Assembly: GCA_964640385.1 (NCBI GenBank)
Contig: CAZXFL010000049.1
Location: 1 to 8,109, forward strand
From: JBBDIK01 sp964640385
GTDB taxonomy: Bacteria > Actinomycetota > UBA4738 > JBBDHU01
DNA: 8,109 nt
Reading direction: 5' to 3'
Part shown: positions 1 to 6,614 of the stretch, piece after piece
Numbering within the stretch: position 1 is the stretch's first letter
Layout: every line of letters begins with the position of its first letter
Position numbers and translations under genes: made by a program
The notes under the pieces: generated by a model
Told to the model about the DNA's origin: nothing
What the model saw: only the letters and a program-made list of their open reading frames with translations
The model's database searches: none

Positions 1-882
1 GTCGTGCTGAAGTTCGCCGGACAGGCCGGGCTGACCGAGCTGCTCAGCGGCAATGTGGACGCCATCATTGGGGCGAAGCCGGCGCAGTTCTCGACGCTCG
101 CGAACGACCCTCGGTTTCGAACCTTCACCGAGCCCATCTTGATCAGATCCTGGGTGATCTACTGGCAGAACGAGCATCCCCTCTTTCGGGATCGGGATGT
201 CCGACGGGCCCTCAGCCTGGCGATCAACCGGCGGGAGCTCCTTCAGGTGCTCAATCTCCCCAGCCAGTTCCCACTCGCCGACGGTGTGTACACACCTCGT
301 CAGTTTCGACGCGGCGAGCTGCCCGAGCCGCCGCGCTACGACCCGGCCGAGGCCAAACGCCTGCTTGACCAAGCCGGCTGGCGTGTCCGGAGTCGCGACG
401 GCATGCGGGAGCGTGACGGCCAAGACTTTCGCTTCACCGCCATGACGCTCGCCGAACCTGGCTGGGCCGAGACTGCGCTGTACGTTCAGGATCAGTTCCG
501 TGACCTCGGCGTGCGAATCGACCTGCAGCCCGTCGAGCGCCTTGCTGGCTTCGACAGATTGAAGACGGGGAAATTCGAGGCAATCATGACGCTGTTCTCC
601 CACTATTCCGGCTTCAGCGAACGGGCCGGCGTTGGGTATCGAAATCCCCAGCTCGCCAGGCTCTTCGAGCTGGCGAGAACCACAGCGGACCCGCAGGCCG
701 CAGACCAGGCGTATCGGGAGATGTCGGACATCCTGCGCACGGATCAGCCAGTCGCGTTCCTGATCCCCGATTACGGCACCAACATCGTCCACCGGCGTGT
801 CAAAGGGCTCAGCGCGCCATGGCGAACCGACCCGCTCCTGTTCACGGAGGATTTATGGCTGGAGGATGGGAGCCAACAATGA
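1..882 (+). CDS. ABC transporter substrate-binding protein, family 5 (partial, C-terminal part)
   Basis: This is the C-terminal 293 residues of a DppA/OppA-like extracellular solute-binding protein (SBP_bac_5 family); the signal peptide and N-lobe lie left of the window. The frame is open from base 1, so the GTG at 4 is not a real start. Family hallmarks are the segment HPLFRDRDVRRALSLAINR (about residues 59-77), followed by RRGELPEP and YDPAEAKRLLDQAGW, which in this family lie in the part that closes over the ligand. These blocks recur at matching places in the next two genes, so the three are paralogs. The stop overlaps the next start as ATGA, which implies translational coupling. The role would be to bind a peptide or other small ligand outside the cytoplasmic membrane and pass it to an ABC permease. 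The actual ligand cannot be read from the sequence. Confidence 0.93.
   Translation, partial: VVLKFAGQAGLTELLSGNVDAIIGAKPAQFSTLANDPRFRTFTEPILIRSWVIYWQNEHPLFRDRDVRRALSLAINRRELLQVLNLPSQFPLADGVYTPRQFRRGELPEPPRYDPAEAKRLLDQAGWRVRSRDGMRERDGQDFRFTAMTLAEPGWAETALYVQDQFRDLGVRIDLQPVERLAGFDRLKTGKFEAIMTLFSHYSGFSERAGVGYRNPQLARLFELARTTADPQAADQAYREMSDILRTDQPVAFLIPDYGTNIVHRRVKGLSAPWRTDPLLFTEDLWLEDGSQQ
868..872 (+). promoter_or_regulatory. Ribosome binding site of the second binding-protein gene
   Basis: GGGAG lies six bases before the ATG at 879, inside the last codons of the upstream gene. It supports 879 as the start rather than the in-frame ATGs at 819 and 855, which would add residues in front of the signal peptide. 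The same GATGGGAG string recurs at the next two junctions. Confidence 0.65.
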
Positions 883-2450
883 AGGTCCAGAAGATAGTGT
901 CGCTGAGATCGATCGACCGGCGCGAATTTATGCAGGTGAGCGCCGGTTCGCTGGCCGCCGCCGCCGCGGGCTGCCGGCGCGACCGAGGAGAGGCGGGTGA
1001 GTCCCGTCTCATCGTTTTCTACTCCCTCGAGATGGGCGGAGGGAAGTTCGAGAGCTTCGCACTGGACGGTTCGGCCCAGTGGCTTCTGTTCGAACCGTTG
1101 GCGAAGAGCAACTCGAACGGAGAATGGGAACCCCGTCTCGCCTCGAGCTGGGAACACTCGGCCGACTATCGCACCTGGACGATCCACCTGCGCTCGGATG
1201 TCATGTGGCAGGACGGAGTGTCGTTCACTGCGCACGACATCAAATTCACGCTCGATCTCCTGAGTCATCCTGACGTCCTGGAGGCGCCGCCTGGGTTTCC
1301 AGATGGGTCGTCGGTCACCGTGCTCGACGACAGCACGTGCCGGATCAGCTATCAGCGCGACATTCGCGATCCGATCGACGACACGCCGTTCTACCCCAAA
1401 CATCTGCTCGAGCACCTCGATCCGAAGACGTTCAGGACATGGGACTTCTGGACTCACCCGGTGGGGAACGGCGCCTACCGATTCGTTCGCCAAGTACCGA
1501 TGACGATGACGGAGTACGCGGCCAGCCCCACGTACTACCGAGGCCGGCCGGGGATCAGGCGGGTGGTGCTCAAGGGCTTGACCGCGGAGAGCGCGCTGAC
1601 CGAACTCTTGAGCGGCCACGTCCAGGCGATCTGGCTTGATGCAAAGGACATTCCGATGATCCGGCGCGATCCACGTTTCCGGGTGTATTACGGCATAACT
1701 CCCTATTTCATGAATGCGATCGTGTGGCACCACGGTCATCCACTCTTCCGCGAGGCGTCCATCCGCCGGGCGCTGACGTTGGCCATCAACCGCCGCGAGT
1801 TGCGTCAAGTCCTTAACCTGCCCGAAGAGATTCCCATTCTGGATGTGGCGCCTAGCGCAAGGCAGTTTCGGCGTGGCGAGTTTCCCGACCCATTGCCGTA
1901 CGATCCGGCGCAGGCGAAACGGTTGCTCGATGCGGCCGGTTGGCGCGACATTGGCGGCGGCCGTGTACGGGAGCGTGAGGGCAAGCTGTTCCATTTTGTG
2001 GTGCTGGCGTCGGGGCAAAACGAAGCGACAGCCGTTTACATCCAGGCGCAGCTCCGTAGCGTAGGAATCGAGATGGACGTCCAGACCATGGATCGCTACG
2101 CTGTTCGTGCGCGGGCAAAGGCAGGCAAGTTCGAGGCGGTGATCGCTGAGATGCACACCATTCCCGACGGGCTCACGGAATGGCTTGCCGAGGGCTCTCC
2201 GTTCGGATACACCAATCCCAAGGTCATCGCCCTGGTCAGCAAGGCACGGACCACCCTTGACCCGGACGAGATCGACCGGATTTACCGCGAACTGATGCCG
2301 TTCTTTCAGGCTGACGTGCCGGTCACGTTCCTCTTCCCACGTTTCTTGGCGGCGGGGGTCTCACGACGCATTCACGGGCTCAGCAGCCCCTTTGGCGCGG
2401 ACATGGTGTACCACATGGAAGACTTGTCGCTCGACGATGGGAGGCACTGA
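879..2450 (+). CDS. ABC transporter substrate-binding protein, family 5, Tat lipoprotein
   Basis: A complete 523-residue DppA/OppA-type solute-binding protein. The N-terminus reads as a Tat lipoprotein signal: twin arginines R14-R15 in DRREFMQ, an alanine-rich hydrophobic stretch, and lipobox AAAGC with Cys32 as the probable lipidation site. Export folded and anchored to a membrane face is therefore inferred. Family blocks follow in order: WTIHLRSDVMWQDG and FTAHDIKFTLDLL (about 100-127), FWTHPVGNGAYRFVR (190-204), HPLFREASIRRALTLAINRR (287-306) and YDPAQAKRLLDAAGW (341-355). Length fits the family. The start at 879 is preferred over 819 because it gives a clean signal peptide, an ATGA overlap with the gene before and a well-placed GGGAG. 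The stop overlaps the next start as TGATG. The ligand is unknown; peptides are the usual default, but nickel, sugars and other solutes also occur in this family. Confidence 0.95.
   Translation: MKVQKIVSLRSIDRREFMQVSAGSLAAAAAGCRRDRGEAGESRLIVFYSLEMGGGKFESFALDGSAQWLLFEPLAKSNSNGEWEPRLASSWEHSADYRTWTIHLRSDVMWQDGVSFTAHDIKFTLDLLSHPDVLEAPPGFPDGSSVTVLDDSTCRISYQRDIRDPIDDTPFYPKHLLEHLDPKTFRTWDFWTHPVGNGAYRFVRQVPMTMTEYAASPTYYRGRPGIRRVVLKGLTAESALTELLSGHVQAIWLDAKDIPMIRRDPRFRVYYGITPYFMNAIVWHHGHPLFREASIRRALTLAINRRELRQVLNLPEEIPILDVAPSARQFRRGEFPDPLPYDPAQAKRLLDAAGWRDIGGGRVREREGKLFHFVVLASGQNEATAVYIQAQLRSVGIEMDVQTMDRYAVRARAKAGKFEAVIAEMHTIPDGLTEWLAEGSPFGYTNPKVIALVSKARTTLDPDEIDRIYRELMPFFQADVPVTFLFPRFLAAGVSRRIHGLSSPFGADMVYHMEDLSLDDGRH
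2439..2444 (+). promoter_or_regulatory. Ribosome binding site of the third binding-protein gene
   Basis: GGGAGG sits five bases before the ATG at 2450 and is formed by the codons for the final Asp-Gly-Arg of the upstream protein. Together with the TGATG stop/start overlap this indicates translational coupling. Confidence 0.7.
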
Positions 2451-4000
2451 TGACCACACCGGTCGCGGATGTCATCGAGCGCCGCCCGTTCATCAAACTC
2501 ACCACCGGTGCGTTAGCCGCGGCCATTGCAGGATGCCGGCGTGTGGAGGACCGCGCCTACGCTCGCGGCAACACGGTGATCGTGGGAGTACCCCAAGTGG
2601 ACGTGGACGTGCTACAACCAAGCCCCTACGAGGGCGCCCAGTGGCTTGCGTTCCTCCCCCTTGCGGTCTGGAACGAAAAGGGCGACTGGGAGGGACGACT
2701 CGCCGAGCGATGGGAGCACTCGCCCGACTACCGGGAGTGGACCTACTACATTCGGCCCGACGTACGGTGGCATGACGGCGTGCCGGTGACCGCCCACGAC
2801 GTCAAGTTCTCGCTCGATCTCCTGGCCCACCCTGACGTATTGGAGATTTCCCCCAGTTCGATCGACTCAGTTACCGTGTTGAACGACCACACGGTCAGGG
2901 TTCACCACCGACGTCTCACCTACTACGCGGTGGACAACGTTATCTACCCGAAGCACCTGCTCGAGCATCTGAACCCCAGCCAATTCTACCAATGGGACTT
3001 CTGGAAGCACCCGGTCGGTAGCGGCCCGTACCGCTTCGTTCGCTACCAACCCCAGACGATGATCGAGTTAGAGGCAAACCCGGATTACTATCGCGGCAAG
3101 CTACCAATCGGGCGGGTGGTGCTCAAATTCGTCGGGCAGGGCGCTGCTGGACTTTCCGATCTTCTGTCCGGGAACGTGGATGCCCTCAGTTGGGTCAACC
3201 CGGCGTGGCTTCCCAGCCTGTCGGCAGATACGCGCTTCGTCGTCTACTACTCGGACAACCCCAACAACGCGGCGATTGTTTGGCAGCAGGCGCATCCACT
3301 TTTCCGTGATCCCCGCGTGCGCCGCGCGCTGACGCTGGCGATCAATCGGCGCGAGCTCCTCCAGCTTCTGTACTTTCCAAAGGAGTCGCCTCTCACGGAC
3401 GGCCCGCTGACGCGCCGCCAGCTCCGGCGCGGCAAGCTGGTCGAACCGTTACCCTACGATCCGGACCAAGCACGCAATCTCTTGGACGCAGCCGGATGGC
3501 ACGACCGCGCGGGCGACGGGGTCCGCGAACGCCAGGGGCTCGCGTTTCGGTTTACCGCGCTGGTAAGCGGCAATAGCCACTTTCAGAAGATGGCCCTCTT
3601 TGTCCAGGGGGAGCTCCGTCGCGTGGGTGTGGACATGGCGGTGAAGACGCAGCAAGGCTATGAAGCGAGCATCAAGAAGGGCGAGCTCCGGGAAGCTGCC
3701 TTCGTCTTCATCCCGAACTCCCCGGTATTCGATCGCATCGGCACCGACGCTCTGGGATATACGAATGCCAGGGTTGTCGAGCTGGTGAACCGCGTCCTGG
3801 TCACGGCGGACCCTGATGTCGAGGACCGCATTTACAGTGAGCTGCTGGAGATCTTCCGAGAGGATGTGCCGGTGACGTACCTGGCCCCGGGTACCATTAC
3901 TCCGGTCGCCCATCGGCGCATTCTAGGGTTGCGCTCGCCATTCCGAACCAATGTGCTGCAGTACGTGGACGAGCTGTCGCTCGATGATGGGAGGCACTGA
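2450..4000 (+). CDS. ABC transporter substrate-binding protein, family 5, Tat lipoprotein
   Basis: A complete 516-residue paralog of the preceding gene. The signal peptide has a strong Tat motif, ERRPFIK (R11-R12), a short alanine-rich core and lipobox AIAGC with Cys29. The mature part shows the family blocks WTYYIRPDVRWHDG (97-110), TAHDVKFSLDLLAHP (114-128), FWKHPVGSGPYRFVR (184-198), HPLFRDPRVRRALTLAINRR (282-301) and YDPDQARNLLDAAGW (336-350). It ends in LSLDDGRH, exactly as the preceding protein does. The segments between the blocks, such as SWVNPAWLPSL after LLSGNVDAL and the region around 400-430, differ clearly from the neighbours, which suggests a different ligand preference (inference). 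It starts on TGATG and its own stop forms an identical TGATG with the remnant that follows. No promoter is seen inside the array, so transcription probably begins left of the window. Confidence 0.95.
   Translation: MTTPVADVIERRPFIKLTTGALAAAIAGCRRVEDRAYARGNTVIVGVPQVDVDVLQPSPYEGAQWLAFLPLAVWNEKGDWEGRLAERWEHSPDYREWTYYIRPDVRWHDGVPVTAHDVKFSLDLLAHPDVLEISPSSIDSVTVLNDHTVRVHHRRLTYYAVDNVIYPKHLLEHLNPSQFYQWDFWKHPVGSGPYRFVRYQPQTMIELEANPDYYRGKLPIGRVVLKFVGQGAAGLSDLLSGNVDALSWVNPAWLPSLSADTRFVVYYSDNPNNAAIVWQQAHPLFRDPRVRRALTLAINRRELLQLLYFPKESPLTDGPLTRRQLRRGKLVEPLPYDPDQARNLLDAAGWHDRAGDGVRERQGLAFRFTALVSGNSHFQKMALFVQGELRRVGVDMAVKTQQGYEASIKKGELREAAFVFIPNSPVFDRIGTDALGYTNARVVELVNRVLVTADPDVEDRIYSELLEIFREDVPVTYLAPGTITPVAHRRILGLRSPFRTNVLQYVDELSLDDGRH
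3989..3994 (+). promoter_or_regulatory. Ribosome binding site in front of the fourth, decayed copy
   Basis: GGGAGG lies five bases before the ATG at 4000. The 14-base stretch from GATGGGAGG to the TGATG overlap is identical to the junction ending at 2452, so the start signal of the fourth copy is intact although the gene is not. Confidence 0.6.
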
Positions 4001-4125
4001 TGGCCGCGCCTCTTGCTGAGGTCATCGAATGCCGGCCGTTGCTAAGGCTTTACCGCCGGCACACTGGCCGCCGCGGCGGCCGCCTGCCGGCTCCAGTCAG
4101 CGCGGAACGCAATTCCTACCCGTGA
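4000..4125 (+). pseudogene. Remnant of a fourth substrate-binding protein gene (signal-peptide region only, frameshifted)
   Basis: From the ATG at 4000 the frame reads MAAPLAEVIECRPLLRL, which aligns without gaps to the start of the third gene, MTTPVADVIERRPFIKL. It then runs out of frame to a stop at 4123-4125 (41 codons). Skipping one T in the run 4049-4051 restores TAGTLAAAAAACRL, matching TTGALAAAIAGCRR of the third protein, including the lipobox cysteine. The first twin arginine has become Cys (ECRP instead of ERRP). Recognisable homology stops near 4108 and none of the mature binding-protein domain follows; the convergent metallohydrolase gene ends at 4153. Three separate lesions (lost arginine, frameshift, missing body) make this a decayed duplicate, not a working small protein. 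A sequencing error could explain the frameshift but not the missing domain. Confidence 0.8.
4055..4091. repeat. GC-rich inverted repeat in the convergent gap
   Basis: Outer 7-base arms GCCGGCA (4055-4061) and TGCCGGC (4085-4091) flank a perfect 16-base palindrome, GGCCGCCGCGGCGGCC (4066-4081). Folded, this gives a strong hairpin between the convergent genes. No T-run follows on either side, so it is not a standard intrinsic terminator. Most of it corresponds to the alanine codons of the decayed signal peptide, so the symmetry may simply come from GCC/GCG codons. Confidence 0.5.
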
Positions 4126-4152
4126 CTCGCGTGCTCGTCCATCTCTCGGTGT

Positions 4153-6492
4153 TCACTCGACCGCGCTCTCCGACACGAGCTGCCGGTAGCGCACGCGCGC
4201 GTGCTCGTAGGCGCGTTGCGCCGCGTCGCGTTCACGGCCGCTGATGCGACGCGATTTCTGCGACCAGCTCTGGTCCACGGCCTGGAGGCACCACTCAGCG
4301 CTCTTCCGCGATGCGCGGATCGGCTGCTCGCCGACGACGACGAAGATCGGGTTGGTGTGCGCCGAGCCCAGGATGCGCAGCGCGATCCACGCGCTCCGTT
4401 CGATTTGCGCATCGAACGCAACATCGCGAAGCATGCCATCAGCGCGAACGCGCTGACTCGCGACCGGGCGTCCATTCCGGACCAGCTCGACGGTGACTTC
4501 TCGTGAACCCGAGACGCGGGCATGCTCCGGAGTCCAGTAAGGCTGGGCCGCGCGGTCGGGTGCACCGTCCTTCTGCGGCTGCTCCGGCAGCAGGCAGGCC
4601 ACGCGCGCGGTCAATCGCACCGCGCCGGCCTGCGCGAGTCGCAGCTCGCTGCCGCGCGTCCCCATCTCCAGACCATTGGCCGCGAAGTCCATCAGATGGC
4701 TGAATCCGTCGGACACATAACAGCGGCCGTCCCGCACCCCCTCACACCACGCGTCGTAGCTGAGTCCCTGCGGGAGATGCACGTACGAGCGACCCGCTCC
4801 CACGCGCTCGTCGGAAATGCAGGGAAAGTCGGTCTCGCCACTGACTCTCGTGCGGAAGCCGCAATTGAGCGTGTGGTACCAGATGTTCCACTCGAACAGG
4901 AAAGGCGTGTCGGCGTTGGAGATGAAATCCACGGCGTCATGCGTGACGTCCACGATGTACTCGTTCGCACCGATGCCATCGAAGGGCGGTATCTCGTAGT
5001 TCGGCAACTCGACCGCCTTCACCTGCAGGCCCCAGCCGGAGTGCGCGAAGCCTGCGATCGCGCCCTGGGCTTTCGCCCATTTGAGAATCGGAAGGTCCCA
5101 CGAGGGCCAATCCTCGATCTGACGGCAGTCGGGGTAGTCCTGTTCGTGCAGGCGGAGGAGAACGAGGTGACCGCAATGGCTCGAGGGAAAACCGGAAACT
5201 TCAAGGTCGTAGCGAAGCAGAGTGGACGGCGTCGAGAGCTTGTTGTCCTTCGCCTCGAAGAACTGGCGCTGGTGATAGTAGCTCGGTCCCCAGTTGAGCA
5301 CCGAGCCGACGCTCAGCGCTTCGCCGAGGACGTGGCGCATCATGTCCTCCGGCCTAACCCCCTGGGTCGGGCTCTCGTAGTGGCTGCACCCGGCCGCGTG
5401 GATGTGATGGTCGCCGGAATACCAGTCGTGCTCGGGCGGGTTGATCCAGCGCTGCAGTTTGAAATCCAGTGGAGCGCTGGTTCCGGCCCCGACGATGTTG
5501 ACAGTTGTGGTCTCGGGAACGTATTCCGGTCCGTGACTGCAGGTGACGGTGAACTCGCCGGCTGGAAGCCGCACGCTCTCGCCATCGGCACGGTAGATCT
5601 GGTCCTGGAAGAAGAAATCGGGCGCGAGGCGTTTCGCGCGCGCGGGGTACACGCGGCCGATCCGGTCCTTGATGACGAACGACGCCGTGCCCGGCCGCCC
5701 GGCGTCGTCGTGGAAGCGCAGAATGATGTCGCGGGACGGCGCGATGTCGAAGAGGATCGCCGCGCGATTGCGAAACCCGATGTCCTGCGAGCCGGCGCCG
5801 AGCGTCGCGCCGAGTTGCGCCTCGCGGCGTCCGCGGTCTCTGCTGTACAGCAGCACGATCCGATACTCGAGGTCGAGGCCGGAGAGCTTCGGTTCCATCG
5901 GTTTGTCGCCGAACGTCTGGAGTGCGAGCCAGCGGTCCGCCACGTCCCCCGGGAGGACCGACGGCGGGGCGATGGGGCTCCCCGTGCCGCGCCGGAAGAC
6001 GGGCCGGGCCTGCGGGCTCTCCGCGTCGAGCGTGCCCGTGGCGCCGGCCTCGTTCTGCACCTTCATCAGGTAGGCACGCCAGCCCTGCTCGAGCAACCGC
6101 GCCGGCGCGGCACCCCGCTCGACCGAGACGCGGCTTTCGGGATTGATGCGGACGGCGAGAAGGCACTTGGGGTCGAGGATGCGCTGAACCTCGGCGACCG
6201 CACGCGCTTCGTCGGCCAGGTTGGCCGCGGCGTCGAGACTCGCGCGTTCGGCGTCGCTGAATGGCTCACCCAGGTACGCCATCGCTTCGACGACTCGCCG
6301 AACTTCGGCGAGGAGGGGCTGTAGTTCGGTGTGGGCGACATGCGTAAGCCACGGCCGGCCCATCACCAGCAACCGGCTGCCGAGGGGATGCGAGAGGAGC
6401 GCCGCTTGGAGGATCGAACCGACGGCGTATCGGCGAGTGACTTCGCCGTGCGGTGACCCCGATTCGGGCCGACGGTTCGGTGGACGAGTCAT
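4153..6492 (-). CDS. CehA/McbA family metallohydrolase (PHP-like domain)
   Basis: A 779-residue protein resembling the family named after the carbaryl hydrolases CehA and McbA, which are of similar size. The family has a PHP-like metal-dependent hydrolase fold. Likely metal and catalytic residues are DHHIH (361-365), Glu431 with His439/His442 in LEVSGFPSSHCGHL, His484 in FAHSGW and Asp555 in SGETDFP. Before this domain, LPAGEFTVTCSHGPEYVPE (about 309-327) looks like a carboxypeptidase-regulatory-type beta-sandwich. Residues 55-115 are probably helical. The C-terminus (SAEWCLQAVDQSWSQKSRRI, then a helix rich in Arg and Ala) is a familiar tail in this family. The N-terminus has TRRYAVGSILQAALL (19-33), a possible but weak Tat signal. 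CGGAG seven bases upstream supports the ATG at 6492. It lies downstream of the transporter ATPases on the same strand. The substrate is unknown; esters, carbamates or amides are plausible. Confidence 0.85.
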   Translation of the reverse strand: MTRPPNRRPESGSPHGEVTRRYAVGSILQAALLSHPLGSRLLVMGRPWLTHVAHTELQPLLAEVRRVVEAMAYLGEPFSDAERASLDAAANLADEARAVAEVQRILDPKCLLAVRINPESRVSVERGAAPARLLEQGWRAYLMKVQNEAGATGTLDAESPQARPVFRRGTGSPIAPPSVLPGDVADRWLALQTFGDKPMEPKLSGLDLEYRIVLLYSRDRGRREAQLGATLGAGSQDIGFRNRAAILFDIAPSRDIILRFHDDAGRPGTASFVIKDRIGRVYPARAKRLAPDFFFQDQIYRADGESVRLPAGEFTVTCSHGPEYVPETTTVNIVGAGTSAPLDFKLQRWINPPEHDWYSGDHHIHAAGCSHYESPTQGVRPEDMMRHVLGEALSVGSVLNWGPSYYHQRQFFEAKDNKLSTPSTLLRYDLEVSGFPSSHCGHLVLLRLHEQDYPDCRQIEDWPSWDLPILKWAKAQGAIAGFAHSGWGLQVKAVELPNYEIPPFDGIGANEYIVDVTHDAVDFISNADTPFLFEWNIWYHTLNCGFRTRVSGETDFPCISDERVGAGRSYVHLPQGLSYDAWCEGVRDGRCYVSDGFSHLMDFAANGLEMGTRGSELRLAQAGAVRLTARVACLLPEQPQKDGAPDRAAQPYWTPEHARVSGSREVTVELVRNGRPVASQRVRADGMLRDVAFDAQIERSAWIALRILGSAHTNPIFVVVGEQPIRASRKSAEWCLQAVDQSWSQKSRRISGRERDAAQRAYEHARVRYRQLVSESAVE

Positions 6493-6499
6493 CGAAGCG

Positions 6500-6504
6500 C
6501 TCCG
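6500..6504 (-). promoter_or_regulatory. Ribosome binding site of the metallohydrolase gene
   Basis: Read on the - strand, CGGAG lies seven bases before the ATG at 6492. It supports this start over internal candidates. Confidence 0.5.
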
Positions 6505-6527
6505 TGACGAGCGATGTGCGAATGTAC

Positions 6528-6604
6528 GTCCGCTAGTCGGTGGCTGCCAGTCTGAGGTCGCGTGCGCTCAGCGGACCCGTGGCTAAACGATGGGAGCCAC
6601 TGGC
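6528..6604. repeat. Cluster of inverted repeats in the ATPase-metallohydrolase gap
   Basis: The 122-bp gap (6493-6614) holds several short inverted repeats: GTCCGCT (6528-6534) with AGCGGAC (6570-6576), GTGGCT (6579-6584) with AGCCAC (6595-6600), and GCCAGT (6546-6551) with ACTGGC (6599-6604). Some pairings exclude one another. There is no T-run after them in the - direction, so a terminator cannot be claimed. They could be an operator, an mRNA structure or chance in GC-rich DNA. No convincing -35/-10 pair was found. Confidence 0.35.
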
Positions 6605-6614
6605 GGACACCAAC

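Noticed and set aside
819..878. Earlier start of the second binding protein at 819
   Set aside because: It would put 20 residues in front of the Tat motif and overlap the upstream gene by 64 bases. The ATG at 879 has a well-spaced GGGAG and an ATGA overlap.
771..2156. Long open frame (461 codons) on the - strand opposite the first and second binding-protein genes
   Set aside because: It is antisense to a clear family 5 gene and shows no recognisable motif. Such frames are common in GC-rich coding DNA.
4101..4152. Intrinsic terminator between the convergent genes
   Set aside because: No hairpin followed by a T-run is visible in either direction. The nearby GC-rich palindrome alone is not enough.
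4522..6324. 600-codon open frame on the + strand opposite the metallohydrolase gene
   Set aside because: Its translation is rich in Arg, Val and Glu without domain motifs, whereas the - strand frame has a coherent metal site and family tail. It is treated as a shadow.
6493..6614. Promoter for the metallohydrolase gene
   Set aside because: TACATT on the - strand resembles a -10 box, but no fitting -35 element lies at the right distance.
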